The notes under the pieces are model-generated. The model made no database searches. It worked only from the letters and a program-made list of their open reading frames with translations, and was not told the origin of the DNA. Source: Pseudidiomarina aestuarii (GTDB lineage: Bacteria; Pseudomonadota; Gammaproteobacteria; Enterobacterales; Alteromonadaceae). From it: a stretch of 64,000 bases of DNA. Positions 54,582 through 64,000 of the stretch are shown piece by piece. Where the stretch lies: NCBI RefSeq assembly GCF_003987355.1, contig NZ_PIPR01000001.1, positions 1,674,001 to 1,738,000 of the forward strand, read 5' to 3'. Each line of letters begins with the position of its first letter. Within the stretch, counting starts at the first letter, position 1. A program made the position numbers and the translations under genes.

Positions 54582-55253
54582 ATGACGACACTCGCATTCG
54601 ACGTTTACGGAACCCTAATTGATACTCACGGCGTGGTGGATTTGCTAACCGAATTTATGGGTGATGAGCAAGCGATTGGTTTTTCAAATCGCTGGCGCGA
54701 CAAGCAATTGGAATATTCCTTTCGGCTTGGTTTGATGCGTCGGTATCGTGACTTCTCATACTGCACGAAAGCGGCGCTAGATTTTACCGATGCTGAATTC
54801 ACACAGAAACACGGCCGGGCGCTATCGCCACAGCAAAAATCGCAATTGCTAGAACAATACTCAAAACTGCCCGCATTTGATGATGTATCTGCAACCCTAC
54901 AAAAGCTGCAGTCGTCCGGCTTTTGTTGCTATGCGTTTTCTAATGGCAGCGCTGAAGCTGTGGTTCAACTACTCGATAGCGCGAACATCACACAGTGGTT
55001 CGAGGGAGTTATCAGTTGTAAAGATATCGAGAGCTTCAAACCGAATCCAGACGTGTATCAGCACTTCTTAAATCAGGCTAGCGCCCGCGCTGAAGATACT
55101 TGGCTCATTTCCAGTAACAGCTTTGATGTTTTGGGCGCAGCCGCTGCAGGTTGGAACACCGCTTGGTTGCGGCGTTCCAAAGCTGCCCTATTCGACCCTT
55201 GGGAGATTCAGCCCACGCAAACTATTGCTTCGCTGGCCGAGCTCAAACCGTAG
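54582..55253 (+). CDS. Type II haloacid dehalogenase (HAD superfamily)
   Basis: A 223-residue enzyme. Catalytic D7 (FDVYGTLID), substrate Arg39 (SNRWRDKQ), Ser/Asn in AFSNGSAE, Lys in SFKPNPDVY, and the SSNSFDVLGAAAAG motif match L-2-haloacid dehalogenases, including the SxNxxD set that separates them from HAD phosphatases. It should remove halide from 2-halo-alkanoic acids with inversion. It follows the BenE-like gene closely, with GAGGA as ribosome site, so the two may form an operon that imports and degrades an organic acid. Confidence 0.87.
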   Translation: MTTLAFDVYGTLIDTHGVVDLLTEFMGDEQAIGFSNRWRDKQLEYSFRLGLMRRYRDFSYCTKAALDFTDAEFTQKHGRALSPQQKSQLLEQYSKLPAFDDVSATLQKLQSSGFCCYAFSNGSAEAVVQLLDSANITQWFEGVISCKDIESFKPNPDVYQHFLNQASARAEDTWLISSNSFDVLGAAAAGWNTAWLRRSKAALFDPWEIQPTQTIASLAELKP

Positions 55254-55317
55254 ACCAAAGCAATGAGCAATAGCCGGCAAGTGGCTGTTTAAATTGATGC
55301 TGCGGAGCTTTTTTGGC

Positions 55318-55974
55318 TCAAGCTGCGCCAAATAGGTGGCCGGTTTTGACGTAGATGATGGTCTCTTGTTCAACGCGGGGATGATGCTCACTGGCATGGG
55401 GACTGCGCAACCATGAGCCTGCTGGATAACGCCCGTGCTCGTCGATGAATTCACCGGATAACACAAAGATTTCCTCGCCACCAAAATGGCGATGTGGTTT
55501 GAAAACTTCACCGGCTGGCCATTTTACTAGAGCCACGTGCTCGCCCTCAAAGCTATGCAACGGCATCACTTGAAGACCACCATAACCTGGCAACCACTCG
55601 GCCTCATTGGTATTGATGCGGACAGTCGCTGTATCGGCTGGATCGAATTGATGTAATTTAACGAACAAAACGCAGCCATTTTCACTAAAGGGCGCATGTT
55701 TAGAGTCAGGTGGATTGCGAATATAGGTACCAGCGGGATAGTTGCCATTTTCATCAGAAAATACGCCATCTAGGACGAAAATCTCTTCGCCAGCAGGATG
55801 TTGATGCGTTTTAAAATGCGAGTTCTGCGCATAACGCACCAAACTAGTGGCGCGACCGCGCTCGGCTTCCTCCCGCTCTAACAATTTTCTGTCGACTCCA
55901 GCAGACGGACTTGGAACCCAGTCTTCGTCGTTGGTGCGGACCACCACCCGTTTCGAGAAATCCATATTCAGCAT
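55318..55974 (-). CDS. Double cupin protein (ChrR-like)
   Basis: A 218-residue protein with two cupin domains in tandem, about residues 5-105 and 108-215. The metal motifs are HQHPAGEEIFVLDG and PHRHFGGEEIFVLSG, nearly the same in both, so the gene is a fused duplication. The domain resembles the C-terminal cupin of the anti-sigma factor ChrR, but the sigma-binding zinc domain is missing. It could bind a metal-linked ligand or act as an enzyme. I choose ATG at 55974, which has GAGG at 7 bases; the longer frame to 56025 is not supported. Confidence 0.85.
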   Translation of the reverse strand: MLNMDFSKRVVVRTNDEDWVPSPSAGVDRKLLEREEAERGRATSLVRYAQNSHFKTHQHPAGEEIFVLDGVFSDENGNYPAGTYIRNPPDSKHAPFSENGCVLFVKLHQFDPADTATVRINTNEAEWLPGYGGLQVMPLHSFEGEHVALVKWPAGEVFKPHRHFGGEEIFVLSGEFIDEHGRYPAGSWLRSPHASEHHPRVEQETIIYVKTGHLFGAA

Positions 55975-56061
55975 TAACGTACCTCTATGACCATTGAAGA
56001 CTGACTTGTCACAATTGTACGTCACTACTTAAATTATCGACCAGAATTGGAACTGGTCGCG

Positions 56062-57402
56062 CTATTTGGCGAGACGACTGGAAGCACCTTGAGCGTGCTC
56101 ATCGTCCGGTGTAAGACTCGCTAGTCGACTACCGACTGAGTAGAGACGTTCGACGTGTTGCTCGAAAGCAATCAGTTCATCGCCACTTAATTGCAGGCTT
56201 GATGGAGCTTTCAAATTAAGAGGATTAATAGCCCGACCGTCTTTATGCACTTCGTAATGCAAGTGACGACCTGCAGACAAACCAGTATTGCCAAGGTATC
56301 CGATGACGTCACCTTGTTTCACTTTGTCACCCACCCGTAGGCCTTTTTTAAAGCCATTCAAATGCGCATAGAGAGTTTCATAGCCATTACCGTGGTCGAT
56401 GATCACGGTATTGCCGAAACTACTAAAGCGGTTTGCTCGCTTCACCACGCCCCGCCCAGCGGCCATGATTGGAGTACCTACTGGCGCGCTGAAGTCGATA
56501 CCTTTGTGAGCACGGTTGTAACCTAAAACGGGATGACGACGATTACCAAAATAGGACGACAAACGCGCACCATTTAACGGAGTCTTCAATAAGAAGCTTT
56601 CGGCCAGCTTGCCATCAGGACTGTAAAAGGAATCGTTAAAGCGGATTAATCGGTGATCTTCACCTTCATTAGTGAAGCGCAAATAGGTTAATTCTAGTGG
56701 CGTTTGCAGATGATTGAACAAGGCGTGATCAGCTTGAACCAACGTACGTTGATAACGTACTTCCATTACATCATTCGCTTGCACTTGGCGTTGAAAGTCG
56801 ATGAAATGAGACAGCGCCATAATCGCGCTGCTAATAATATCAAGCGGCACACCAACCGCATCAGCATCACGATACAAGCTATGACGGATGGTAAATCCTC
56901 GCTCATCGACTTCTTGATATGTAGGTACCTCGGTTAAAGCAACCGACCAACTGTCATCTTTGTATACGGCTTCGACAACTTCACCATATTCCCGTGCTAA
57001 TCGGAGTTTGAGCGGTTGCTCGTCGTTTGCCTGATGAAAATCAATCACAATACCGGCCTGCAACTTACCCACGTTAAGCAGAGGTCTTAAAGCCTGCGCC
57101 AATAAGGTGACTTGTCGGGAGGTCACGCCCTGTTGGCCAAGCAAAGTCGATAAGTTTTGCCCAGCCCTAAGGGTAATGAGTTTGCCCATTACTGTAGGCT
57201 CGACAACCTTGCGTTGAGCTTCCACATGGCGAAACGTTGTGTTGGGTTCTGGTAACACCAACATCGCATCAAACGGCGCTAACGCTTGGGGTATCTTCGC
57301 AACATTTTGGGTGTCGCCGCTATCCTCTGCACTGAACGCCCAAATGGTCAGTAACATCACAGCGAGAACTGTAGCAATGTGCCAACGATAATTTGTCATC
57401 AT
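56062..57402 (-). CDS. M23-family peptidoglycan endopeptidase (MepM-like)
   Basis: A 446-residue protein with an N-terminal membrane anchor or signal (about 8-24), a LysM/OapA-like N-terminal domain (about 70-130, ITLRAGQNLSTLLGQQ), and a C-terminal LytM/M23 domain (about 270-400). Zinc ligands: H and D in AHKGIDFSAP and the HxH pair of GRHLHYEVH. This is the layout of MepM/YebA, which cuts cross-links between D-Ala and meso-DAP to let the cell wall grow. The ATG at 57402 has AGGGAA upstream. It lies 65 bp after the dUTPase gene on the same strand. Confidence 0.92.
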   Translation of the reverse strand: MMTNYRWHIATVLAVMLLTIWAFSAEDSGDTQNVAKIPQALAPFDAMLVLPEPNTTFRHVEAQRKVVEPTVMGKLITLRAGQNLSTLLGQQGVTSRQVTLLAQALRPLLNVGKLQAGIVIDFHQANDEQPLKLRLAREYGEVVEAVYKDDSWSVALTEVPTYQEVDERGFTIRHSLYRDADAVGVPLDIISSAIMALSHFIDFQRQVQANDVMEVRYQRTLVQADHALFNHLQTPLELTYLRFTNEGEDHRLIRFNDSFYSPDGKLAESFLLKTPLNGARLSSYFGNRRHPVLGYNRAHKGIDFSAPVGTPIMAAGRGVVKRANRFSSFGNTVIIDHGNGYETLYAHLNGFKKGLRVGDKVKQGDVIGYLGNTGLSAGRHLHYEVHKDGRAINPLNLKAPSSLQLSGDELIAFEQHVERLYSVGSRLASLTPDDEHAQGASSRLAK

Positions 57403-57467
57403 GTTACAGTTCCCTTGAAGAATAGTTTGAGGTACGACAATCCTGTTGCCGTTTAGTTCTCATGAAA

Positions 57468-58151
57468 TCAGAGCGCGACACGCTGATCATAATGACTAAT
57501 GAGTAGAAGCTGCGCGTGAGTCAGTGGTTCATCTGCTGATGTGATGTCATGCTCATGCTGTTCAAGCAGACGCATCATCACCTCATTGTCTTCTTCACCA
57601 TTCCAGATTTTAATGTAGGTTCCCTGCTTATAACCACGTTGCTGACGCAAGTTGTTCAATGCGTTTTTACCGATGTAGGTTAAATACACAGTATTAGCAT
57701 CACCGTACGCGTTCACCAAAAGCGCCATCAACGAATTGAAGAACTCACGACCGCATTGCAGAGGTTTGCCGCCCGAGCCATCGACTGCCAAAGCCGAAAT
57801 CAACTCTTTGCCATCAGTAACTACTTTTTTAGCTTTGGCGCCATCTACAATCAGACTCGCAACGTAACGCGAGGCATGTTCAGTACTGTCACCGGCATCA
57901 CATGCATTTTCAACTGCATCAGATATCGCAAAATGGAGAATGTCGATTAGCTCCATATTGGCTTGGCTCCAGTCAGGAGTCTGCTTTTTCCACCACTTAT
58001 AGGCGGTGTGTTCGAAGTACTCCCCTAACTCCACCAAGATAGCTTTGACATCGTCCCGCTGCACTTGCGGATTCTCTGGGTAGTCAGGATCAATCACTTG
58101 GTTAAAAGCGATTTGCATACGGACGAGTTGTTGCGCTTGCTCTGGTGTCAT
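57468..58151 (-). CDS. Dimeric (all-alpha) dUTP diphosphatase
   Basis: A 227-residue all-helical protein of the dimeric dUTPase/MazG-like superfamily, unlike the trimeric Dut. The metal-binding acids lie in ELGEYFEHTAYKWWK and ELIDILHFAIS, and later helices carry AYGDANTVYLTYIGKNALNN with the expected Lys/Asn. It should hydrolyse dUTP (and dUDP) to dUMP, preventing uracil in DNA. Such genes appear in phages and a minority of bacteria; whether a trimeric dut exists elsewhere cannot be told from this window. Confidence 0.87.
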   Translation of the reverse strand: MTPEQAQQLVRMQIAFNQVIDPDYPENPQVQRDDVKAILVELGEYFEHTAYKWWKKQTPDWSQANMELIDILHFAISDAVENACDAGDSTEHASRYVASLIVDGAKAKKVVTDGKELISALAVDGSGGKPLQCGREFFNSLMALLVNAYGDANTVYLTYIGKNALNNLRQQRGYKQGTYIKIWNGEEDNEVMMRLLEQHEHDITSADEPLTHAQLLLISHYDQRVAL

Positions 58152-58290
58152 GATGCCCCTGCATAATCGGTGACGTTGAAGAATAGAAGAATACCTGAAT
58201 TACACTGATTTTTGGAGTACTGTTTGTAGCTGTCTAAGCGTCTCTCAACCCTGCACCAATCGCAGTTTTAAATCGTAAGCAAGCACACTG

Positions 58291-58305
58291 ATAGATAAAA
58301 TCTAT
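58291..58305. promoter_or_regulatory. OxyR-like motif upstream of katG
   Basis: ATAG-N7-CTAT, half of the four-element OxyR site, lies 130-144 bp before the katG ATG and about 45 bp before a possible -10 (TATAGT, 58351-58356). The second ATAG-N7-CTAT half is not recognisable. This would fit peroxide induction of katG, but a single half-site can arise by chance. Confidence 0.4.
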
Positions 58306-58431
58306 TAAGCTATTCGGAAAAAGACACTGCAAATAAGCGCAAAGTCTGTCTATAGTCTATGCTCTAAAGCTACAAATAGTAGTTTGTCAGATTCGTTCGA
58401 ACCTATCATCAACTACAGTCAACTGGAGTGA

Positions 58432-60627
<2,196 letters not shown>

Positions 60628-60653
60628 TAGAAACTTGGTCTTCATGTTCTAAC

Positions 60654-60680
60654 AAAGGGCGCTCAGTGAGCGCCCTTTTT
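60654..60680 (+). terminator. Rho-independent terminator of katG
   Basis: AAAGGGCGCTC and GAGCGCCCTTT pair over 11 bp with a 3-base loop, followed by T residues (CCCTTTTT), 27 bp after the katG stop. A clear intrinsic terminator. Confidence 0.95.
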
Positions 60681-60767
60681 AATTTGCAAAAAAGCTAAAC
60701 TTTTTGGTGGTTTGGAGCGTCACTAGTGAGCTCTAATAGCTGCACGAATTACAACACGGAGGTTAAA

Positions 60768-61610
60768 ATGCGTATCTCTAGCATCCTATTTGGTATGAGT
60801 TTATTGAGCGCCCAAGCACTCGCTAACGAGGATAACCAACGCTTCAATTTGATTGCTCCCGAAGCGTACCAAACTGAAATTGATAGCGCACTTACAACGG
60901 CACAAAAGCGTTTCGCTCAATGGTTTGGAGAGCCAGAGCTAATTGATGTTGTGCTCACCGAAGATATCGAAGCAATGCAAGCCGTTGATGTAACTAAACT
61001 GGCTCCGCTGCGGCTGGTTTTTGCTCGACAAGTATTAGCTGCGAAACAGCGCGATAATCAAACGTTGGGAAGTGTGTTGGCACATGAGGTCTGCCATCTT
61101 TGGTTCATCGAGTGGGTTAAGTCTCAAGGGTTTGAACAGGAGCGTTTACAACCGCTCCCAGCATATGGACATTCAGCTATTCCCGATTGGTTTGACGAAG
61201 TGGTTGCAGTGGGTTGTGAAGGAACTGAAATGGCAAATATGCGCCGCACTATGGATTTTGAACTAGTCCCAATGCACACGTACATGACTCAGATCCACCC
61301 TGTCTATGCACAGATAAAGGCGCAGATCCAAGCTCAACTAGCAGCTCGCTCTGACGCTGAGAAAAAATCGGGTCAGGCCGTATTTTCCATGCAACTTGAT
61401 GACGATGCACCACGTCATTTCTATCGACAGTCTGCTTGGATGTCCGACTTTATTAGCTCTCAGAAGACAGAGTCATTCAGCGCGCAATGGCTGAGTCAAT
61501 TTGTGACTGCAGGTAGCAACCCAGATCAGCAAGCCGAAGCTCTTGGCTTCAGCTCTGCCGCTGCACTCGAACAGTCATTTACTGAATTCGTGCAATATCA
61601 GCGGCCTTAA
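60768..61610 (+). CDS. Secreted protein with HExxH metalloprotease motif
   Basis: A 280-residue precursor with a signal peptide (about residues 1-19, ending ALA). I choose the ATG at 60768, which has GGAGG at five bases, rather than an earlier ATG at 60726. The mature protein contains HEVCH (H106, E107, H110) in a helix, and an Asp-Trp-Phe-Asp-Glu segment with E144 34 residues later, the spacing of a gluzincin third ligand. It is thus likely a zinc peptidase of the periplasm, but I cannot name a family. It is convergent with, and overlaps by 4 bp, the CLCA_X-type gene. Confidence 0.75.
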   Translation: MRISSILFGMSLLSAQALANEDNQRFNLIAPEAYQTEIDSALTTAQKRFAQWFGEPELIDVVLTEDIEAMQAVDVTKLAPLRLVFARQVLAAKQRDNQTLGSVLAHEVCHLWFIEWVKSQGFEQERLQPLPAYGHSAIPDWFDEVVAVGCEGTEMANMRRTMDFELVPMHTYMTQIHPVYAQIKAQIQAQLAARSDAEKKSGQAVFSMQLDDDAPRHFYRQSAWMSDFISSQKTESFSAQWLSQFVTAGSNPDQQAEALGFSSAAALEQSFTEFVQYQRP

Positions 61611-62380
61611 CGAAAGGCTTGTCCAAGTTTAGTGAAGTAAGATAGAAAGAGCGTTGCTAATTTGTCAGCCAATTCTCGGTCAGGATACAAGCCGGCCTTT
61701 GCTGTGGAACTCTGTAAGGTACCGGAAGCGAGAAAGTGATTTTTCAGTGATTGGCGCTGAATGACACATTCGAAGGCACGCGCAGCCATTTCTTCCGGTT
61801 GGGAATAATACTGAGTTCCTGCCGCCAAGTCATAGGCTGCGCAATGCTTGAAGAATGCACTGGGCTCGCGCCCATTCGACGCCAGAAATAAGCAGCGATA
61901 GGCCAGATGCAGAATTTGGTTCAACGGATGACCATGCAATGGTGCATGGGTGAGCCAATGACGGCTTGCAAATACAGAGGTTGCTGGCGGCCTCTCGAAT
62001 AACTTGCCCGCAATATAATGATCAAAAGCATGAAACCATTCATGCGCTAAGCTACCACCACCCGCATTCTTAGCAAGTGCTAATACGCGGCCATTAGAGA
62101 GATAGTGAGCACTCGCTCCCGGACGACCACCAATACCAAAGTGCAAAGCTAAGGCACCGCGGCATGAGATCACCGGTGACGGTACCTGCAGAATATCTTG
62201 TAAGTCACAAAAGGCATCAAAAAACAGGTTTGCCGCATGTTGCTGTTCGGCAGCCGTCACCCAACGTCCGATACGAATGGAGTAGAATCCAAAGATAGAA
62301 CGGATATCTTGGAAGGATACGTCTGCACCCGCGCGGTGAGGCGGACCGTTGCGAAAGTACTCACGGGTCATAATCGACAT
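61607..62380 (-). CDS. CLCA_X-family protein (putative zinc metallohydrolase)
   Basis: A 257-residue cytoplasmic protein of the gammaproteobacterial CLCA_X group: it opens with RNGPPHRAGADVSF and IRIGRWVTAAEQQ, and has the HExxH motif HEWFH (H113, E114, H117) in a helix following NAGGGSLA. A later Glu in PEEMAARAFE could be the third ligand. The family is related in name to the N-terminal domain of CLCA proteases and has no proven substrate. It ends tail to tail with another HExxH gene. Confidence 0.82.
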   Translation of the reverse strand: MSIMTREYFRNGPPHRAGADVSFQDIRSIFGFYSIRIGRWVTAAEQQHAANLFFDAFCDLQDILQVPSPVISCRGALALHFGIGGRPGASAHYLSNGRVLALAKNAGGGSLAHEWFHAFDHYIAGKLFERPPATSVFASRHWLTHAPLHGHPLNQILHLAYRCLFLASNGREPSAFFKHCAAYDLAAGTQYYSQPEEMAARAFECVIQRQSLKNHFLASGTLQSSTAKAGLYPDRELADKLATLFLSYFTKLGQAFR

Positions 62381-62472
62381 CGAAACTGCTGAAACCTTGT
62401 GATAGCTTTACTGACATTACGCGTATAGTAAACGAAACGATTATCGCAGTACTACATACACAAGGATTCACT

Positions 62473-63090
62473 ATGAAACTCTATGAAACGGCTACCGCAC
62501 CAAATCCACGTCGGGTGCGCATGTTTTTAGCAGAAAAAGGATTATTGGATCAGGTTGAGTGCATTCAAGTTGATATCGCGAAGGGTGAGAACCTCACTCC
62601 CGATTTCGTTGCTATGAACCCAATGAAAAAGGTACCCGTTGCACAATTGGACGATGGTACCTGCTTAGCGGAAACCATGGCGATTTGTCGTTATATAGAG
62701 GCGTCTCATCCCGAAACAACGCCCTTGCTTGGTAACGATGCCAAAGAGCAAGCGCTAATTGAGCAGTGGTTGCGGTGGATAGAGTTCTATTTTATGACTC
62801 CAACAGGTATGGGCTTTCAGCACACCAGTGGTTACTTCAAAGACCGCATGAAGGTATTTCCTGATTACGGTGCCGAATGTCTAAATCAAGTGCGCGAGTT
62901 CATGAAATTTCTCGACAAGCATTTGGAAGGCAAAGACTATATTTGTTGCGACCGCTTCACCGCAGCCGACATTAATGCCTACACTACCATTGCATTTGCC
63001 CGTGTGGTGAAAATTCGCATCGGTGACGATCAAGCAAACTTAAAGGCTTGGTTCGACCGTATTAACAGCCGTCCATCCGCAAAAGTCTAA
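62473..63090 (+). CDS. Glutathione S-transferase family protein
   Basis: A 205-residue protein with an N-terminal thioredoxin-like domain (residues 1-80: MKLYETATAPNPRRVRMFL, then NPMKKVPVAQLDDG with the cis-Pro, and ETMAICRYIE binding the glutathione Glu side) and a helical C-terminal domain (about 90-205, with the N-capping box DRFTAADINAYT). It may conjugate glutathione to electrophiles or reduce disulfides. Catalytic residue is not clear: Asn or Pro of the TAPNPRRV loop occupies the usual Tyr/Ser place. Single gene. Confidence 0.9.
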   Translation: MKLYETATAPNPRRVRMFLAEKGLLDQVECIQVDIAKGENLTPDFVAMNPMKKVPVAQLDDGTCLAETMAICRYIEASHPETTPLLGNDAKEQALIEQWLRWIEFYFMTPTGMGFQHTSGYFKDRMKVFPDYGAECLNQVREFMKFLDKHLEGKDYICCDRFTAADINAYTTIAFARVVKIRIGDDQANLKAWFDRINSRPSAKV

Positions 63091-63091
63091 T

Positions 63092-64000
63092 TCAGCTATT
63101 GAGTGCCGCAGTGTCGATAACCAGGCAATTGCGGCCATCACCTTTCGCATGATACAGCGCGCGATCGGCTCGAATCAGCAGTTCTTCAGCAGATTCGTTG
63201 CGCTGCAATTCAGCAATGCCGATACTGACTGTGACCTGTGCGTCACGACCAAAATCTTCGAATTGTGCTTCCTCAACGGCAATCCTAACGCGCTCTAAAA
63301 TCCGGCGTGCCTCATAGACATTGGTATGGGGCAGTATCACCGCAAATTCTTCACCACCCCAGCGTGCTACCACATCGATATCACGCACGGTCGCTTGGAT
63401 GATTCGCGAGATTTGCTTCAATATTTGGTCTCCGCCGGCATGCAAATAACGGTCGTTAATGGCTTTAAAGTGGTCCAGATCGAGCAAACCAATCGTTAGA
63501 CTTGTCTGATGTCGCTTGCCACGACGTACTTCTTCGCCCAATCGTTGGTCGAATGCACGGCGGTTTGCTAATCCAGTTAACGCGTCTTGAAGCGCTAACG
63601 TTTCCAGCTCTTGAGTTTGCTCTCGGACCATTTTTTGCAGACGCTTACGAGTGTTCTCTAGCGCCCTAATTCGCCAATGCACCGAGCTTGCGGTAATAGT
63701 CAGTGCGCCCATTACCAACACAAACCAGAACCACGGCTGCTGATAAAAATACGCCGGTTTATGGAAATGGAAATCAGTGGGCAAAGACCACTGCCCTCCC
63801 GGATATTTAGTGCGCACTGAGAATGTATATTCACCCGCAGGTAAAGCGGTGTATTCCGTGTTTAAAATACGTCCGCGATCTATCCAGTTGTCGTCAAAAC
63901 CACGTAAACGCACCTGGTACAAAATGTGTTCAGGCATGTAATAACCTAAGCCAACATAGCGAAATTCAACGCGACTGCTATTCGGATCGAGCTCACCACC
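63092..64000 (-). CDS. Sensor diguanylate cyclase with Y_Y_Y domain (partial, N-terminus beyond window)
   Basis: The frame stays open to the right edge, so 303 C-terminal residues are visible. It begins within a Y_Y_Y domain (VEFRYVGLGYYMPEHILYQV, then LRGFDDNW) of the kind that follows a two-component-type beta-propeller, then has one membrane helix (about 63760-63690), a coiled coil and a GGDEF domain with active GGEEF and an intact inhibitory site RDID. An internal ATG at 63937 could be mistaken for the start, but homologous sequence continues upstream of it. A periplasmic sensor making cyclic di-GMP. Confidence 0.88.
   Translation of the reverse strand, partial: GGELDPNSSRVEFRYVGLGYYMPEHILYQVRLRGFDDNWIDRGRILNTEYTALPAGEYTFSVRTKYPGGQWSLPTDFHFHKPAYFYQQPWFWFVLVMGALTITASSVHWRIRALENTRKRLQKMVREQTQELETLALQDALTGLANRRAFDQRLGEEVRRGKRHQTSLTIGLLDLDHFKAINDRYLHAGGDQILKQISRIIQATVRDIDVVARWGGEEFAVILPHTNVYEARRILERVRIAVEEAQFEDFGRDAQVTVSIGIAELQRNESAEELLIRADRALYHAKGDGRNCLVIDTAALNS

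Overview
The window looks like chromosomal DNA from a marine gammaproteobacterium. Base composition is near 50% GC, Shine-Dalgarno sequences are clear, genes are tightly packed and often overlap by 4 or 8 bp, and there is a large outer-membrane and TonB-type complement. The YbiT-type ABC-F protein, the CLCA_X family gene, the many secreted peptidases and the proteorhodopsin photosystem fit Alteromonadales, perhaps an Idiomarinaceae-like genus. That placement is inference; no rRNA gene is present to confirm it. I see no tRNA, rRNA, CRISPR array, prophage, integrase or insertion sequence.

Left part (1-21.9 kb). A partial ABC ATPase gene faces a LytS/LytTR two-component pair. Next comes an EEP-family hydrolase, then a minus-strand run of M14 carboxypeptidase, SGNH hydrolase, SLC13 anion symporter and a large TonB-dependent receptor, preceded by an ECF sigma factor and a very short FecR-like protein. 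This reads as an uptake and digestion locus with its own regulator. An S41 protease / small membrane protein / alpha-beta hydrolase group follows, then a MipA/OmpV porin-like protein, a GFA-domain protein and a lipoprotein built of 18-residue DGSGS repeats. On the plus strand a solitary ectoine synthase (ectC) gene, without ectA or ectB in the window, is translationally coupled to an SLC13/RCK_C transporter. A DUF4287-type gene and a compact XRE-regulator/membrane-protein operon with three evenly spaced palindromes close this part.

Middle part (22-40.5 kb). It holds an amidase, a ybiT-like ABC-F gene, a CHASE3-HAMP-GAF-GGDEF diguanylate cyclase, a NatAB-like ABC exporter, a TSP3-repeat secreted protein, an ilvE-type aminotransferase, a threonine-aldolase-like enzyme, a ToxR/CadC-type regulator with TPRs divergent from a second S41 peptidase, and a DesK/DesR-type two-component pair divergent from an ABC-2 exporter plus an amidohydrolase.

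Photosystem (40.5-47.7 kb). On the minus strand: green-tuned proteorhodopsin, then crtE, crtI, crtB, crtY, blh and a type 2 idi. Together they encode isopentenyl diphosphate balancing, GGPP, phytoene, lycopene, beta-carotene and retinal synthesis, and the opsin that uses the retinal as a light-driven proton pump. The six biosynthesis genes are chained by 1-, 4- or 8-bp overlaps. A strong hairpin separates the opsin from crtE, and a 15-bp inverted repeat lies ahead of the opsin.

Right part (47.7-64 kb). An RND efflux pair lies immediately upstream of the photosystem, followed by a CPXCG cysteine-rich protein, a 2OG-Fe(II) oxygenase, a BenE-like transporter, a type II haloacid dehalogenase, a double cupin, an M23 peptidase, a dimeric dUTPase, katG with an OxyR-like upstream motif, two convergent HExxH proteins, a GST, and the 3' part of a sensor diguanylate cyclase cut by the window edge.
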